From Rhodopseudomonas sp. P2A-2r (GTDB taxonomy: Bacteria > Pseudomonadota > Alphaproteobacteria > Rhizobiales > Xanthobacteraceae): a stretch of 64,000 bases of DNA. Both the position numbers and the translations under genes were made by a program. Under the pieces are notes generated by a model that was not told the DNA's origin, made no database searches, and worked only from the letters and a program-made list of their open reading frames with translations. The first letter of the stretch is position 1. Each line of letters begins with the position of its first letter. Below are positions 51,461 through 60,124 of this stretch, piece after piece. The stretch is taken from the NCBI RefSeq assembly GCF_026015985.1, contig NZ_CP110389.1, positions 3,876,001 to 3,940,000 on the forward strand, read 5' to 3'.

Positions 51461-51990
51461 GTTAGCCACCGTTGAGGCGGCTCGTCGCCCCCGTGATCGG
51501 CCAGGCAGGCTTCGCAGTGATCCAGCGCCTTGCGCAGTTCGAACCGCACCATGCGCGCCGAAATGCCGAACCTATCGGCAATCTCGTTCTGCGACAGTCC
51601 CTCGATCCGCGCGGCCATCAGGATCTCGCGGGTCCGCGGCGACAAAGTCGCAATGGCGCGGTTGAGCGCATCCAGCTCAGACCGGGATTCAATCTCGCGC
51701 TCGGGCCCGGGCGCATCGTCTGGCACCGCATCGAGCGGCACATTGCCTGTATGCTGCCGCGACATGCGCTGTTCGCTGCGCCGACGATCGGTCGCGATGT
51801 TCATCGCCACCTGCAGCACATAGCCGGCCGGACTCTGCACCATGCCGATCTCGTCGCTGCGATTGAGACGCAGCCAGGTCTCCTGCAGACTTTCTCTTGC
51901 CAGCTCCTCGGAGCCGAGCCTTCGGGTCAGCCGCGCACGGAAATCGTCATAGCGGGCGGTCAGCAAGTCGCGCAGCGACGCCCAGCTCAT
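51457..51990 (-). CDS. ECF sigma factor (FecI-like)
   Basis: 177 residues from ATG 51990 (MSWASLRDLL...); the frame is open to 52098 but upstream codons do not look like sigma sequence. Region 2 is at about 10-80 (DFRARLTRRLGSEELARESLQETWLRL, PAGYVLQVAMNIATDRRRSEQ). Region 4 is at about 115-165 (LNRAIATLSPRTREILMAARIEGLSQNEIADRFGISARMVRFELRKALDHC). It recruits RNA polymerase to target promoters, probably including that of the exoprotein. Coupled by a 4-bp overlap to the FecR-like gene. Confidence 0.9.
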   Translation of the reverse strand: MSWASLRDLLTARYDDFRARLTRRLGSEELARESLQETWLRLNRSDEIGMVQSPAGYVLQVAMNIATDRRRSEQRMSRQHTGNVPLDAVPDDAPGPEREIESRSELDALNRAIATLSPRTREILMAARIEGLSQNEIADRFGISARMVRFELRKALDHCEACLADHGGDEPPQRWLT

Positions 51991-52169
51991 CGCGCCGCGA
52001 CCGTATCGGCGCTCTGGATTGGCGCACACCAGCTCGTGGCCCCGCGACCCAAACACCACAACCGGGAAGATGTCGGCAAAGAACACACGTCCAGACAACC
52101 CTCACCCCGATGCGCCGCTATGTAGCCCGCTTTTGTGACGGTTCTGCTACAAGGCGAAGCACATCGACT

Positions 52170-52817
52170 TCATGGCTCGCAACCGGGCTCGTGAGGCAAC
52201 AGGGCCATGGTCAGCGGTTGTCGCATCCCCGGAGGCGGAACAGCGCCGATGCTCAGGCGCTGAAGGGCCTGGGCGATTGCATCATCGCGACGAAAACTTC
52301 CGGTCGAACTCAGCAACTTCGCGCGCCGCACGGTCCCATAGTCGGTGAGCCAAAGCTGGACGGCGATCCGGTAGTCGCGGGACCGTGTTTCAACGCTGTT
52401 GCAAAGCTCGCCGATGATCCCTGCCTGTACATGGCCAAGAAACATGCGCTGTTGATCGGACAGCAGCTCCGCCCTCTCCTGCGGCCTGAGGGAGACGGTC
52501 ACCGCGTCGAAATCCGTTCGGCGTCCGACGAGGCCGGTCCCCGATAGCAGCTTGTCGAGTGCGGCCTTCGATAGTTGGTATCCCGTGACGGCGGCGGACA
52601 CGCGCCCCGCCACCAGCGAGGTCTCGTAGAGGACCTGCAGCCCGCTTGTCTCGGCATAAGCGTTCAAGGCAGCCTTCAGGTCCTGAGATGGAATGGCATA
52701 GTTTTGCTGTTCGCCCTCGGCACCGACCGCGACATCCGGACGCAAGCCTACACACGTATAGACGCAAAGGAGCCAGAGACAGAACGGGAGGACCGAACGG
52801 CGTTTTAGGTAGTTCAT
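52170..52817 (-). CDS. Periplasmic STN domain fused to TonB-C-like domain (VreA-like)
   Basis: 215 residues. Signal peptide (LPFCLWLLCVYTCVG), then an STN domain at about 38-105 (YAIPSQDLKAALNAYAETSGLQVLYE, AVTGYQLSKAALDKLLSGTGL, DFDAVTVSLR). After a short linker comes a TonB-C-like fold (YRIAVQLWLTDYGTVRRAKLLSSTGSFRRDDAIAQALQRLS). STN domains normally precede a TonB-dependent receptor barrel and touch the FecR tail; here the barrel is absent. This is the makeup reported for VreA of P. aeruginosa. It lies about 180 bp upstream of the sigma gene on the same strand. Confidence 0.82.
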   Translation of the reverse strand: MNYLKRRSVLPFCLWLLCVYTCVGLRPDVAVGAEGEQQNYAIPSQDLKAALNAYAETSGLQVLYETSLVAGRVSAAVTGYQLSKAALDKLLSGTGLVGRRTDFDAVTVSLRPQERAELLSDQQRMFLGHVQAGIIGELCNSVETRSRDYRIAVQLWLTDYGTVRRAKLLSSTGSFRRDDAIAQALQRLSIGAVPPPGMRQPLTMALLPHEPGCEP

Positions 52818-52911
52818 AGGTGCTTCGGCCTCTGGTGTGAATAAGCACCGAATGGGACCCCACTCGGATGATCGCAGTACTTTGATCTGGCAAAGGGAAA
52901 TTGTTCGGGAT

Positions 52912-52939
52912 GGATCCGGATCGGCGCCGATCCGGATCC
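52912..52939. repeat. Perfect 28-bp palindrome with GATCGGCGCCGATC core
   Basis: GGATCCGGATCGGC and GCCGATCCGGATCC meet without a loop, about 95 bp upstream of the STN-domain gene start. The core matches the palindrome at 34372-34407. It could be an operator for the signalling operon or a mobile-element scar. Confidence 0.75.
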
Positions 52940-53091
52940 CATTTTTACCTAGTCGCTCGCTAGATCAATAGGTTGGCATTCGTGCAACTCGGGGCCCCGC
53001 GTCGGTGCTTATTCACACATTCAATAATGAATCGGTCTCGTGCCATGCATCAGCAACCTGCACCCTTGGTCCTGTCATCGGAGTAAGTTGC

Positions 53092-53466
53092 ATGATCACG
53101 ACCGTCCTAGAGACCGAAAGCCCGGACAATCAATTTGAACTCCCGGCGATGTCCGTGGAAGAAGCGCGTCGGGTCATCAAGCGATATGACGAGATAGTGG
53201 CGGTCAGAATATTCAATCCTGACGGGTGGCGCGACTGGTATCTTGAGTTTTCGACGGGACAGTTCGACTCATGCACTTTTGACGTTGACGCGGTTTACGA
53301 AAGCGAAACCGGAAAACGACAGTCGATCAACATCATTCACCGAAGCTCACCTTGCGATCTGCGAGAGGAACTGCGGCAAGTGCAGTTAGAGGCAGATTCG
53401 GACAATCCGCACTTGTGCCATCCACTCTTTGGCGCTCGTAACCGTGGCGGAAGGTACACCTACTGA
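53092..53466 (+). CDS. Hypothetical protein
   Basis: 124 residues from ATG 53092 (MITTVLETES...). No signal peptide or membrane helix. Charged with a beta-rich middle (YDEIVAVRIFNPDGWRDWYLEFSTGQFDSCTFDVD). I recognise no family. Its 3' end overlaps another frame that reads like the start of the TniQ-type remnant. Composition is less GC-rich than the core genome. Confidence 0.4.
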   Translation: MITTVLETESPDNQFELPAMSVEEARRVIKRYDEIVAVRIFNPDGWRDWYLEFSTGQFDSCTFDVDAVYESETGKRQSINIIHRSSPCDLREELRQVQLEADSDNPHLCHPLFGARNRGGRYTY

Positions 53467-54828
53467 GATCCGGCACGATTGGTCGCAGATTGTCACGCCT
53501 TTCGTACCGCGATTGGCTGATCTAATTGAGGATACGTCCCAGCGCGCTGCCTCTGAGTTCGAGATTTATCTACTCGATCGCCTTTACGGAAAGACGACCG
53601 ATTGCTGGCTCGACAATTTCGAATTCTTTGCGGCCGAGTACCTCACTGAATTGGTTGGGGCCGTCTCCGCTTTCGGCAAGGATGTGAAACTCAGATTCTT
53701 GAGTGATGAGGATAGGCGTACGGCGGCAGTCGCTGGATTTCCAATTGTCAAAGAAGGTGCCAAAGGAATTCTTGAACTCCTATCCCAGTTAGACCGTGAA
53801 TATGTGGGCGGCTGGAAGACCTCCGGCCCTGCCTCAGTCTATGGCAAACTTTTTCCCGTCTGACCCATGGTTTGAAACAGGCGACGTACGCACCGGTACA
53901 TGCGATCGTGACCGATCACATCTTGTCAAAGTTCCCAATTGGACCTGGCGAAATCCTGTTCGGCGTGCCCGTGAAGACCCGTCGGCTACACTCGATCCAA
54001 ACAGCAGCTAAGTTTTATGGAGTTTACGCCAAGCGTCTTCGGAAAGCGCTTGAGGTCGAAGGATTGGTGCCAGATCCTTCAGCTACAGATCACGACGTTC
54101 TGATCGATGTTGCTGACGTAGAACGAGTCGTTCTGCGCGAAAAGCATAGCTTGACCCTTTTGCAGGCTCAAGAGCGCCTCAACGTTAGCGAAGTCTCCAT
54201 GAATGTCTTGCTCAAGGCGGGCCTCACCAACCGCCATCGCGTTACCAGCGGTAAAAGGGGCGACCGATACTTTGACTACGAGATCGATCAGTTCCTGGAC
54301 AATCTTTCGATCAATGCCCAACCGATCAAAAAGGAAAATGGGAACGTCATGAAAATTCGATCCGTCGCTCGCTATGCTCTGCGGTCACTTTCTGACGTCA
54401 TTCAGCTGATTCTTGATCGGAAAGTGAGCTGGGTTGGTAGGCTACCCGAAGTGAAAGGAATTGAAGCGCTCGTGCTAAGACTCGACGAAGTCAAAGCCGT
54501 AGTGAGAGGACCAACATTTGAAGGCTTGACGGCCGTCCCGGCAGGCCATTTTTTGCAGATCACAGCACCCGTTCTTCGCGAGATTGCTCGCCGCGGTATT
54601 ATTAAAACTATCCGATGCGCGGATCCTGTAAACCGCAGTTCACGAATTGTTTTCCCGCTTGCGGAACTTGAACGCTTTCGCCTTGATTATGTCTCTCTTA
54701 ATCATCTGAGGGATGGTCGCCAAGGCGGTTGGGTTCGGAGGAAACTGGCAGCGGACAACATCATGCCGGCTGAGGAATTGGCGGGTCTCGAAGCTACTTT
54801 TTACAAACGATCTGACCTTAAGATCTAA
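53390..54828 (+). pseudogene. TniQ-family-like transposition protein, N-terminally truncated and frameshifted
   Basis: The first frame opens after a TAG at 53387 with RTCAIHSLALVTVAEG (a CxxH remnant), then ASEFEIYLLDRLYGKTTDCWLDNF, GPASVYGKLF, and stops at 53861. Another frame picks up SRLTHGLKQATYAPVHAIVTDHILSKFPIGPGE, then RRLHSIQTAAKFYGVYAKRLRKALEVEGLVP, and runs to 54828. One more T in the T5 at 53850-53854 joins them. The GxxxxYGxLY...RLHSxxxAxxxxGxxxKRLRK pattern is what I associate with the middle and C-terminal parts of TniQ-type proteins in Rhizobiales; this is from memory and not certain. The N-terminal target-recognition part is missing. Confidence 0.5.
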
Positions 54829-54846
54829 GCAATCACCCGATAAACT

Positions 54847-54875
54847 AAAAGCTCCCATTTTCGGGAGCTTTTTTT
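54847..54875 (+). terminator. Rho-independent terminator
   Basis: Stem AAAAGCTCCC/GGGAGCTTTT, loop ATTTTC, then TTTTT. It follows the TniQ-like gene by about 20 bp. Confidence 0.9.
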
Positions 54876-54986
54876 GCTTCTTTGAAGGTCAAACTAGGCT
54901 GCAATTCATGGACATTACACTCGAACGCGGGTTAGGAAAAACCCACAAAACGCGGGGTTTCGAGCGTTCTAATGTAAGCGTCGTCC

Positions 54987-56516
54987 TCAAGCCACGGCTC
55001 TGAGGTCTTGCTTTCTGTAGGCCCACGGCAGTAGCGCTTCGATATCGCGGTTGGGGTGACCGTTGGCGATCCTGGCGAGAACATCCGAGAGATAGCCGAG
55101 GGGATCGATGTCGTGGAGTTTGCAGGTCTCTATCAGCGTTGCGATCGTTGCCCAGTGCTCGGCGCCGCCGTCGGAGCCCGCGAACAAGGCATTTTTCCGG
55201 TTCAGCGTGATCGGGCGGATGGAGCGCTCGACGGTGTTGTTGTCGAGCTCGATGCGGCCATCGTCGAGGAAGCGGGCCAGGCCCGCCCAACGTGACAGGG
55301 CGTAGTTGATTGCCTCGGCGAGTTTGCCCTTTTGGCTGATCAGCCCGAGTTTTGCGCGCAGCCAACTCTCCAAGGCGTCGATCAGCGGTCGGCTTTTCTG
55401 CTGCCGAACCAGGCGACGCTCCTCGGCGCTGCGGCCGCGGATTTCCTTCTCGATCGCATACAGCGCAGCGATGCGCTGAAGCGCTTCGCTGGCGATCGGC
55501 GCAGGACCGGGCGTGGCGAGCTTGTAGAAGTTGCGCCGCACATGGACCCAGCAAAATGCGAGCTGCACGTCGCCGCGCTCGGCCAACCTGCGGTAGCCGG
55601 CATAGCCGTCCACCTGCAGGATGCCCTTGAAGCCTTCGAGATGGATGATCGGCCGCTCGGCCTTGCGGTCCGGGGCGTAGACATAGGCCACGCCCGGCGG
55701 ATCGGATCCATTCCATGGCCGGTCATCGGCGGCATAGGCCCATAACTGGCCGGTCTTGGTGCGGCCGCGGCCGGGATCCAACACTGGCAACGTCGTCTCA
55801 TCGGCAAACAGTTTTGGCCGCTCTTTGAGCTTTTCGAGCAGGCGTTGGTGCAACGGACGCAGATGCCAGGCGGCATTCCCCACCCAGTCTGCCAGCGTCG
55901 AGCGGTCGAGGTTGACGCCCTGGCGGGCATAGATCTGGGACTGCCGATAGAGCGGCAGATGATCCGCATATTTGGAGACGAGTACTTGGGCGATGGTGGC
56001 TTCGGTCGGCAGCCCACCCTCGATCAGCCGCGCCGGCGCCGGGGCCTGCACGACGCCATCCTCACATTGGCGACAAGCGTATTTCGGCCGGATCGTGACC
56101 AGCACCCGGAACTGCGCCGGCACGATATCCAGCCGCTCGCTCTTGTCTTCGCCAATCCGGTGCAACGCGCCCCGGCAGCAGAGGCAGGTCTTGTCGTCGA
56201 TGTCGATGGTGGTCTCAATCCGCGGCAGATGCGCCGGCAGCGCGCCGCGGTTGGCCCGACGCTTCGCAGCTCCGGCCCGTCGTGCGGCCGGTGTCGCCTG
56301 CTCAGCTTCTGCGGCGTCACGCGCCGACGCCTGCTCGACGTCTTCCAGGCCCAGCAGCATCTGGTCCTCTGGCAGCGTCTCCGCCCGGCGGCCAAACTGG
56401 TGGCGCTGCAGGTCCCTGATGATCTGACGCAGCCGTTCGTTCTGCACCCGCTCGGCGAGCAGCATCGCTTTCAGCGTCTCGGAATCATCGGGCAATGCGT
56501 CGCGCGGCATGATCAA
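54987..56516 (-). CDS. tnpC: IS66 transposase TnpC
   Basis: 509 residues. Leucine-rich N-terminal helix (LKAMLLAERVQNERLRQIIRDLQ), a zinc-ribbon region (DDKTCLCCRGALHRIG, KYACRQCEDGVV), then the DDE core: FADETTLPVLDPGRGRTKTGQLWAY (first Asp), LQVDGYAGYRRL (second Asp) and LDNNTVERSIRPITLNRKNALF (Glu). The SDVLARIANGHPNRDIEALLPW ending is usual. It catalyses transposition together with TnpA and TnpB. Confidence 0.96.
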   Translation of the reverse strand: MIMPRDALPDDSETLKAMLLAERVQNERLRQIIRDLQRHQFGRRAETLPEDQMLLGLEDVEQASARDAAEAEQATPAARRAGAAKRRANRGALPAHLPRIETTIDIDDKTCLCCRGALHRIGEDKSERLDIVPAQFRVLVTIRPKYACRQCEDGVVQAPAPARLIEGGLPTEATIAQVLVSKYADHLPLYRQSQIYARQGVNLDRSTLADWVGNAAWHLRPLHQRLLEKLKERPKLFADETTLPVLDPGRGRTKTGQLWAYAADDRPWNGSDPPGVAYVYAPDRKAERPIIHLEGFKGILQVDGYAGYRRLAERGDVQLAFCWVHVRRNFYKLATPGPAPIASEALQRIAALYAIEKEIRGRSAEERRLVRQQKSRPLIDALESWLRAKLGLISQKGKLAEAINYALSRWAGLARFLDDGRIELDNNTVERSIRPITLNRKNALFAGSDGGAEHWATIATLIETCKLHDIDPLGYLSDVLARIANGHPNRDIEALLPWAYRKQDLRAVA

Positions 56517-56587
56517 ATCAGAGCATATTTACCGGCATTTTGCGACGTGCTCGATGCTGCTGATTCACTTTGCCACAGCAACAGGCG

Positions 56588-56953
56588 TCAGCCAGGCTGC
56601 GCCGGCGTCACCGTCTCGCGCGCCGTGTGGACACGCCGCCAATCCAGCCCTTCGAGCAGCGCCGACAATTGCGCGGCCGATAAATGGATCACGCCGTCTT
56701 CGATCTTCGGCCAGCGGAAGATGCCATCCTCCAGCCGCTTGGCGAACAGGCACAGACCCGTGCCGTCCCAATACACCAGCTTGATCCGATCCGCGCGCTT
56801 GGCGCGGAACACGTAGACCGCGCCAGAGAACGGATCCGCCGCCATGCTCTCGCGCACCAGTGCCGCCAGCCCATCGGCGCCCTTGCGGAAGTCCACAGGT
56901 CTGGTCGCGACCATGACGCGGACCGCGCCGGTCGGGCCGATCGGGCCGATCAC
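56588..56953 (-). CDS. tnpB: IS66 accessory protein TnpB
   Basis: 121 residues: VRVMVATRPVDFRKGADGLAALV, then FSGAVYVFRAKRADRIKLVYWDGTGLCLFAKRLEDG and FRWP, the standard text of IS66 Orf2. It overlaps the tnpA stop by 4 bp and precedes tnpC by about 70 bp. Confidence 0.96.
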   Translation of the reverse strand: MIGPIGPTGAVRVMVATRPVDFRKGADGLAALVRESMAADPFSGAVYVFRAKRADRIKLVYWDGTGLCLFAKRLEDGIFRWPKIEDGVIHLSAAQLSALLEGLDWRRVHTARETVTPAQPG

Positions 56954-57390
56954 GCGCCGGCTTTCAGCGCCCGCAACACCGCGGCGATCGTGTCCGCCGG
57001 GGCGCCCGCGCCGATGCGCACCGTCACGCCGTCGATCGCAACCTCGATCATTCCGGCGGGCGGTTCATCCCGATGCTGTCGCCGCGTCTTGCGCTGCCGA
57101 GGCCCCCCGGTGTCGGACGGTGCCGCATCGATGACCGCCGGGACGAACCGTGGTTCGTCATCCTTGGAAACGACCGCTTGAGATTCTTTGACTTGCCGGC
57201 GCCAGCCAAACAATTGCTGCGGCGACAATCCGTGCCGGCGTGCCACCCCGGAAACCGAGTCGCCGCTGGCTTCGATCTCCGCGACCACCCGCGCCTTGTC
57301 CGCGTCGCTCCATGTCCGACGGCGCCCCGCACCGGTGAACACCTCCAGCCGGCGAACCGGCTTGGTGATAGCACTATCCACTGTGTCCAT
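56950..57390 (-). CDS. tnpA: IS66 accessory protein TnpA
   Basis: 146 residues from ATG 57390 (MDTVDSAITKP...). Helix-turn-helix region RRRTWSDADKARVVAEIEASGDSVSGVARRHGLSPQQLFGWRRQ, followed by a linker and the usual IEVAIDGVTVRIGAGAPADTIAAVLRALK ending. First gene of the element; its stop overlaps tnpB. Confidence 0.95.
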   Translation of the reverse strand: MDTVDSAITKPVRRLEVFTGAGRRRTWSDADKARVVAEIEASGDSVSGVARRHGLSPQQLFGWRRQVKESQAVVSKDDEPRFVPAVIDAAPSDTGGPRQRKTRRQHRDEPPAGMIEVAIDGVTVRIGAGAPADTIAAVLRALKAGA

Positions 57391-57621
57391 TCTAAGCCTT
57401 GCGGTTCGACGTAACCGCAAAATCGCAGATCTGCACATTGGCCGGAAGGTGGCGCCGGAACGACGCTTACGTTCTAATGGACAGACTAGTCTTTTCTCCA
57501 CAGCGCGGAGATTGTTGTTTCCAACTAAGTGAGACGTCCGCGCGGCCTTCTGACCATTGGCGCGTGCCGGCCCGGCGGTCCCATTCGAATGCGTCGGCGA
57601 GAATTGCGGACCGCCGCTTGG

Positions 57622-60093
57622 TCAGTAGTTGACGTCACCGCTCAGAGTGAGCGCCGAGACCCGCCCCGACGGACGCAAATGACCGGACGCATGCCGGGGC
57701 GGCGCCAGGCGCACGATCCTGCGATGCCCACAGGCCATATGGAAATAATTGTCGTCGGGCAGGAACTCGTTGTCCGCGATTTCAACGAAGCGCGTTGCCG
57801 TGGGGACTTGCAAGTCGAGAAAGAAACCGGCCGCGTCTTCCCCGAGCGCCACGGCAATCGTCTGATCCGCCGCTGACGTCGGGGGGCCCAGAAAATGGAA
57901 GGCCTCGTGAGGTCGATCGGAGTTCTCGGCTGCGAACGTGGCATGCACGGTATCGTGCGCCGCGGGTCCGAAGCGATAGCAATGACCGGCGTCGAAGAAC
58001 CGGTCGAACAGCGCGAACGCGCCGATGGAAAGCCCGCTGTGCGGCGCCACGGTCACGTGGCGCTCGGCTTCGATCACCGGCGTCTTGCCGTCTCGGAGGC
58101 AACGCAAGGCAAGGCTGCCCGTGACCGCCTCCGGCGTGTCGTTGACCAGATGCAGATAAAGCCCGTTGGTGCCTTCATCCGTGATCGACAAACGCAACGG
58201 CAGCGCGGCGCGGCGCAGGGCGTAGAAGGTCGATTTCGGACGGCCATCGCAATCCACCAGGCCCCACCCTGCGCCGGGCTGCAGATCGCGCCACAGCCAG
58301 AGCAGCGCGCCCGCAGTGGTGGAGGCCGGACGGCGCCATTCGTCGATGGTCCGTTCGATCACCTCGGCGGCAATGGCGCGCGACAGTTGGCGCCAGCGCC
58401 GGGGATCGCTGTGGCGCAGGCTGCGGCCGTCCTCGTTCCACAGCGCCTGCAGGTAATGCTCGCGCACGTCGTCGAAATCCCAGGACGCGCCGCCGTCGCG
58501 CGGCACGCCGGCAAGCCAGCGGTCCGGATCGCTGGCAGGATCGAGCCGATGCTCGGCGAAGTGACGATCATCCGGCAGGTTGGCGAAAGCCAGGCACTCG
58601 GAGGCAAAGCGGACATTGGCACGGCGCGCATCGTCGAGCGGCCGCAGATAGGCGCCGACGCCGTAATAATGCGACGGGCCGGCTTCGGCGACGAAGGGCA
58701 GCGCGCCGCCGGACGGCGAGCCCGGCACATAGGCGACGTCACTCAAGTCCGCCAGGACCTCGGGAATGACGGATTCCGCCAGCGGCACGTCGCGCAGCTC
58801 GCGCGGCAGGCCCATCATCGCCGCCTGCTGGCCGACCTCGCTGCCGCCGCACATCACCACGAATGACGGCGACGCGCCCAGCCGGCGAACCAGCGTCTTG
58901 ATTTCGCTGCGGATGATGTCAGCAAAGGCTGCATCCGGCGGATAATCGAAATTGGCCATCATGGCGTCCTGCCACACCATGATGCCGAGCCTGTCGCAGA
59001 GGTGGTGAAAGTCCGGCGTTTCATAGACCATGGTGCCGCTGAGACGGAGCATGTTGAGTCCGGCAGCCTGCATCAGGCCAAGCTCCCGGGCGTAGTCCGC
59101 ATCGGAGGCCTGCAGGCTGACCACGTCGATCGGCGTCCAGCACGCGCCGCGGCAAAACACGCGGACGCCGTTCACATGCAGCGTGAAGCTATTTCCGTCA
59201 GCCCCGCGGTCGACTTCGACCCGGCGAAATCCGACTTCCCCGAGATCGATCCGAACGGCGCCGACGTCAATGGTCACGGCATGCAGCGTCGGGTTGCCGT
59301 GGGTGTGAGGCCACCACAGGTCCACATCGGGAATCCGCAACGTGCCCTGCCAGCGCGTCGTCTGGCCTTCGGCGCCGAGCAGTCTCAGCGACGCCTCCGC
59401 CCCCGCGCAGTGCAGCACCGGCGTCACGCCTTCGGCCACTCCCGACAGATCGAGCGCGACCGTCACAACGCCTTCGCTGTGTTCGAGCCGGCTGCGCAGA
59501 TCGACATTGCCGGCACGAACCGTCCCCTCCTCGATGAGCAGCACGGACCGATACGGGCCGACCACATCGACCGGCGGGCACCATCCGGGCATATGCCCGA
59601 TCAGCGTGGTGCGCAGGAACCGCAGCTTCGGCTCCTCGATCATCATGGTTTTCCAGCGCGGACGTGGCCCCTTCGTCCCCGCCAGCACCCTGCGGAGGCT
59701 CCTGAAGGCGATATGGATCCAATGCTCGCCGCCGAGTCCGATGTCGACCTCGTAGGGTTCGTACATCGAACTGCCGGTCAGAATTAGCCGGCCGTCGAGG
59801 AAAACCTCGGCGAACGTCGCGAGCCCTTCGAACCGCAGCTTGCGCTTGCCCTGTCCATTGACGCGGAGCCGATACCAGACGTCCTTGTCGTGCAACGGCT
59901 GCGGCTCAATGAGGCTCCACTGTCCGAGAGCCCGCAACGCACCGGCGGCCGTTCCAGGAACGAGTGCGGGTAACCAGACTGCGTCACCCAGCCCGCCGGG
60001 CGCCTGCCATGCCTGGGGAGGCGACAGCGCCAGTTCCCAGCCGCTGTCGAGCGGCTGCACCTTGCGTCCCGTCATGGCGCGGATGTCGGTCAT
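57622..60093 (-). CDS. GH2 beta-mannosidase-like protein
   Basis: 823 residues; ATG 60093, with ATG 60075 also possible. Sugar-binding domain (VWYRLRVNGQGKRKLRFEGLATFAEVFLDGRLI, WCPPVDVVGPYRSVLL), immunoglobulin-like domain (VDLWWPHTHGNPTLHAV), and a TIM barrel (VFCRGACWTPIDV, LNMLRLSGTMVYETPDFHHLCDRLGIMVWQDAMMANFDYP). The acid/base position reads VMCGGSEVGQQ, so the Glu is kept but the preceding Asn of the usual NE is Ser. The nucleophile candidate is in FASECLAF. No signal peptide, so it should be cytoplasmic. Last gene of the carrier-protein operon, 31 bp after the DUF1839 gene. Confidence 0.8.
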   Translation of the reverse strand: MTDIRAMTGRKVQPLDSGWELALSPPQAWQAPGGLGDAVWLPALVPGTAAGALRALGQWSLIEPQPLHDKDVWYRLRVNGQGKRKLRFEGLATFAEVFLDGRLILTGSSMYEPYEVDIGLGGEHWIHIAFRSLRRVLAGTKGPRPRWKTMMIEEPKLRFLRTTLIGHMPGWCPPVDVVGPYRSVLLIEEGTVRAGNVDLRSRLEHSEGVVTVALDLSGVAEGVTPVLHCAGAEASLRLLGAEGQTTRWQGTLRIPDVDLWWPHTHGNPTLHAVTIDVGAVRIDLGEVGFRRVEVDRGADGNSFTLHVNGVRVFCRGACWTPIDVVSLQASDADYARELGLMQAAGLNMLRLSGTMVYETPDFHHLCDRLGIMVWQDAMMANFDYPPDAAFADIIRSEIKTLVRRLGASPSFVVMCGGSEVGQQAAMMGLPRELRDVPLAESVIPEVLADLSDVAYVPGSPSGGALPFVAEAGPSHYYGVGAYLRPLDDARRANVRFASECLAFANLPDDRHFAEHRLDPASDPDRWLAGVPRDGGASWDFDDVREHYLQALWNEDGRSLRHSDPRRWRQLSRAIAAEVIERTIDEWRRPASTTAGALLWLWRDLQPGAGWGLVDCDGRPKSTFYALRRAALPLRLSITDEGTNGLYLHLVNDTPEAVTGSLALRCLRDGKTPVIEAERHVTVAPHSGLSIGAFALFDRFFDAGHCYRFGPAAHDTVHATFAAENSDRPHEAFHFLGPPTSAADQTIAVALGEDAAGFFLDLQVPTATRFVEIADNEFLPDDNYFHMACGHRRIVRLAPPRHASGHLRPSGRVSALTLSGDVNY

Positions 60094-60124
60094 GGCAATG
60101 ATAGCCGATCAGGTCGCGGGGCGA

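Larger units (their letters stand above)
54974..57470. mobile_element. IS66-family insertion sequence, complete, with 8-bp target duplication
   Basis: 2,497 bp bounded by inverted ends GTAAGCGTCGT (54974) and ACGACGCTTAC (ending 57470), the standard IS66 ends. GTTCTAAT flanks it exactly on both sides (54966-54973 and 57471-57478). All three genes, tnpA, tnpB and tnpC, are intact on the minus strand. The clean duplication indicates a recent insertion between the TniQ-like remnant and the GH2 gene. Confidence 0.95.
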
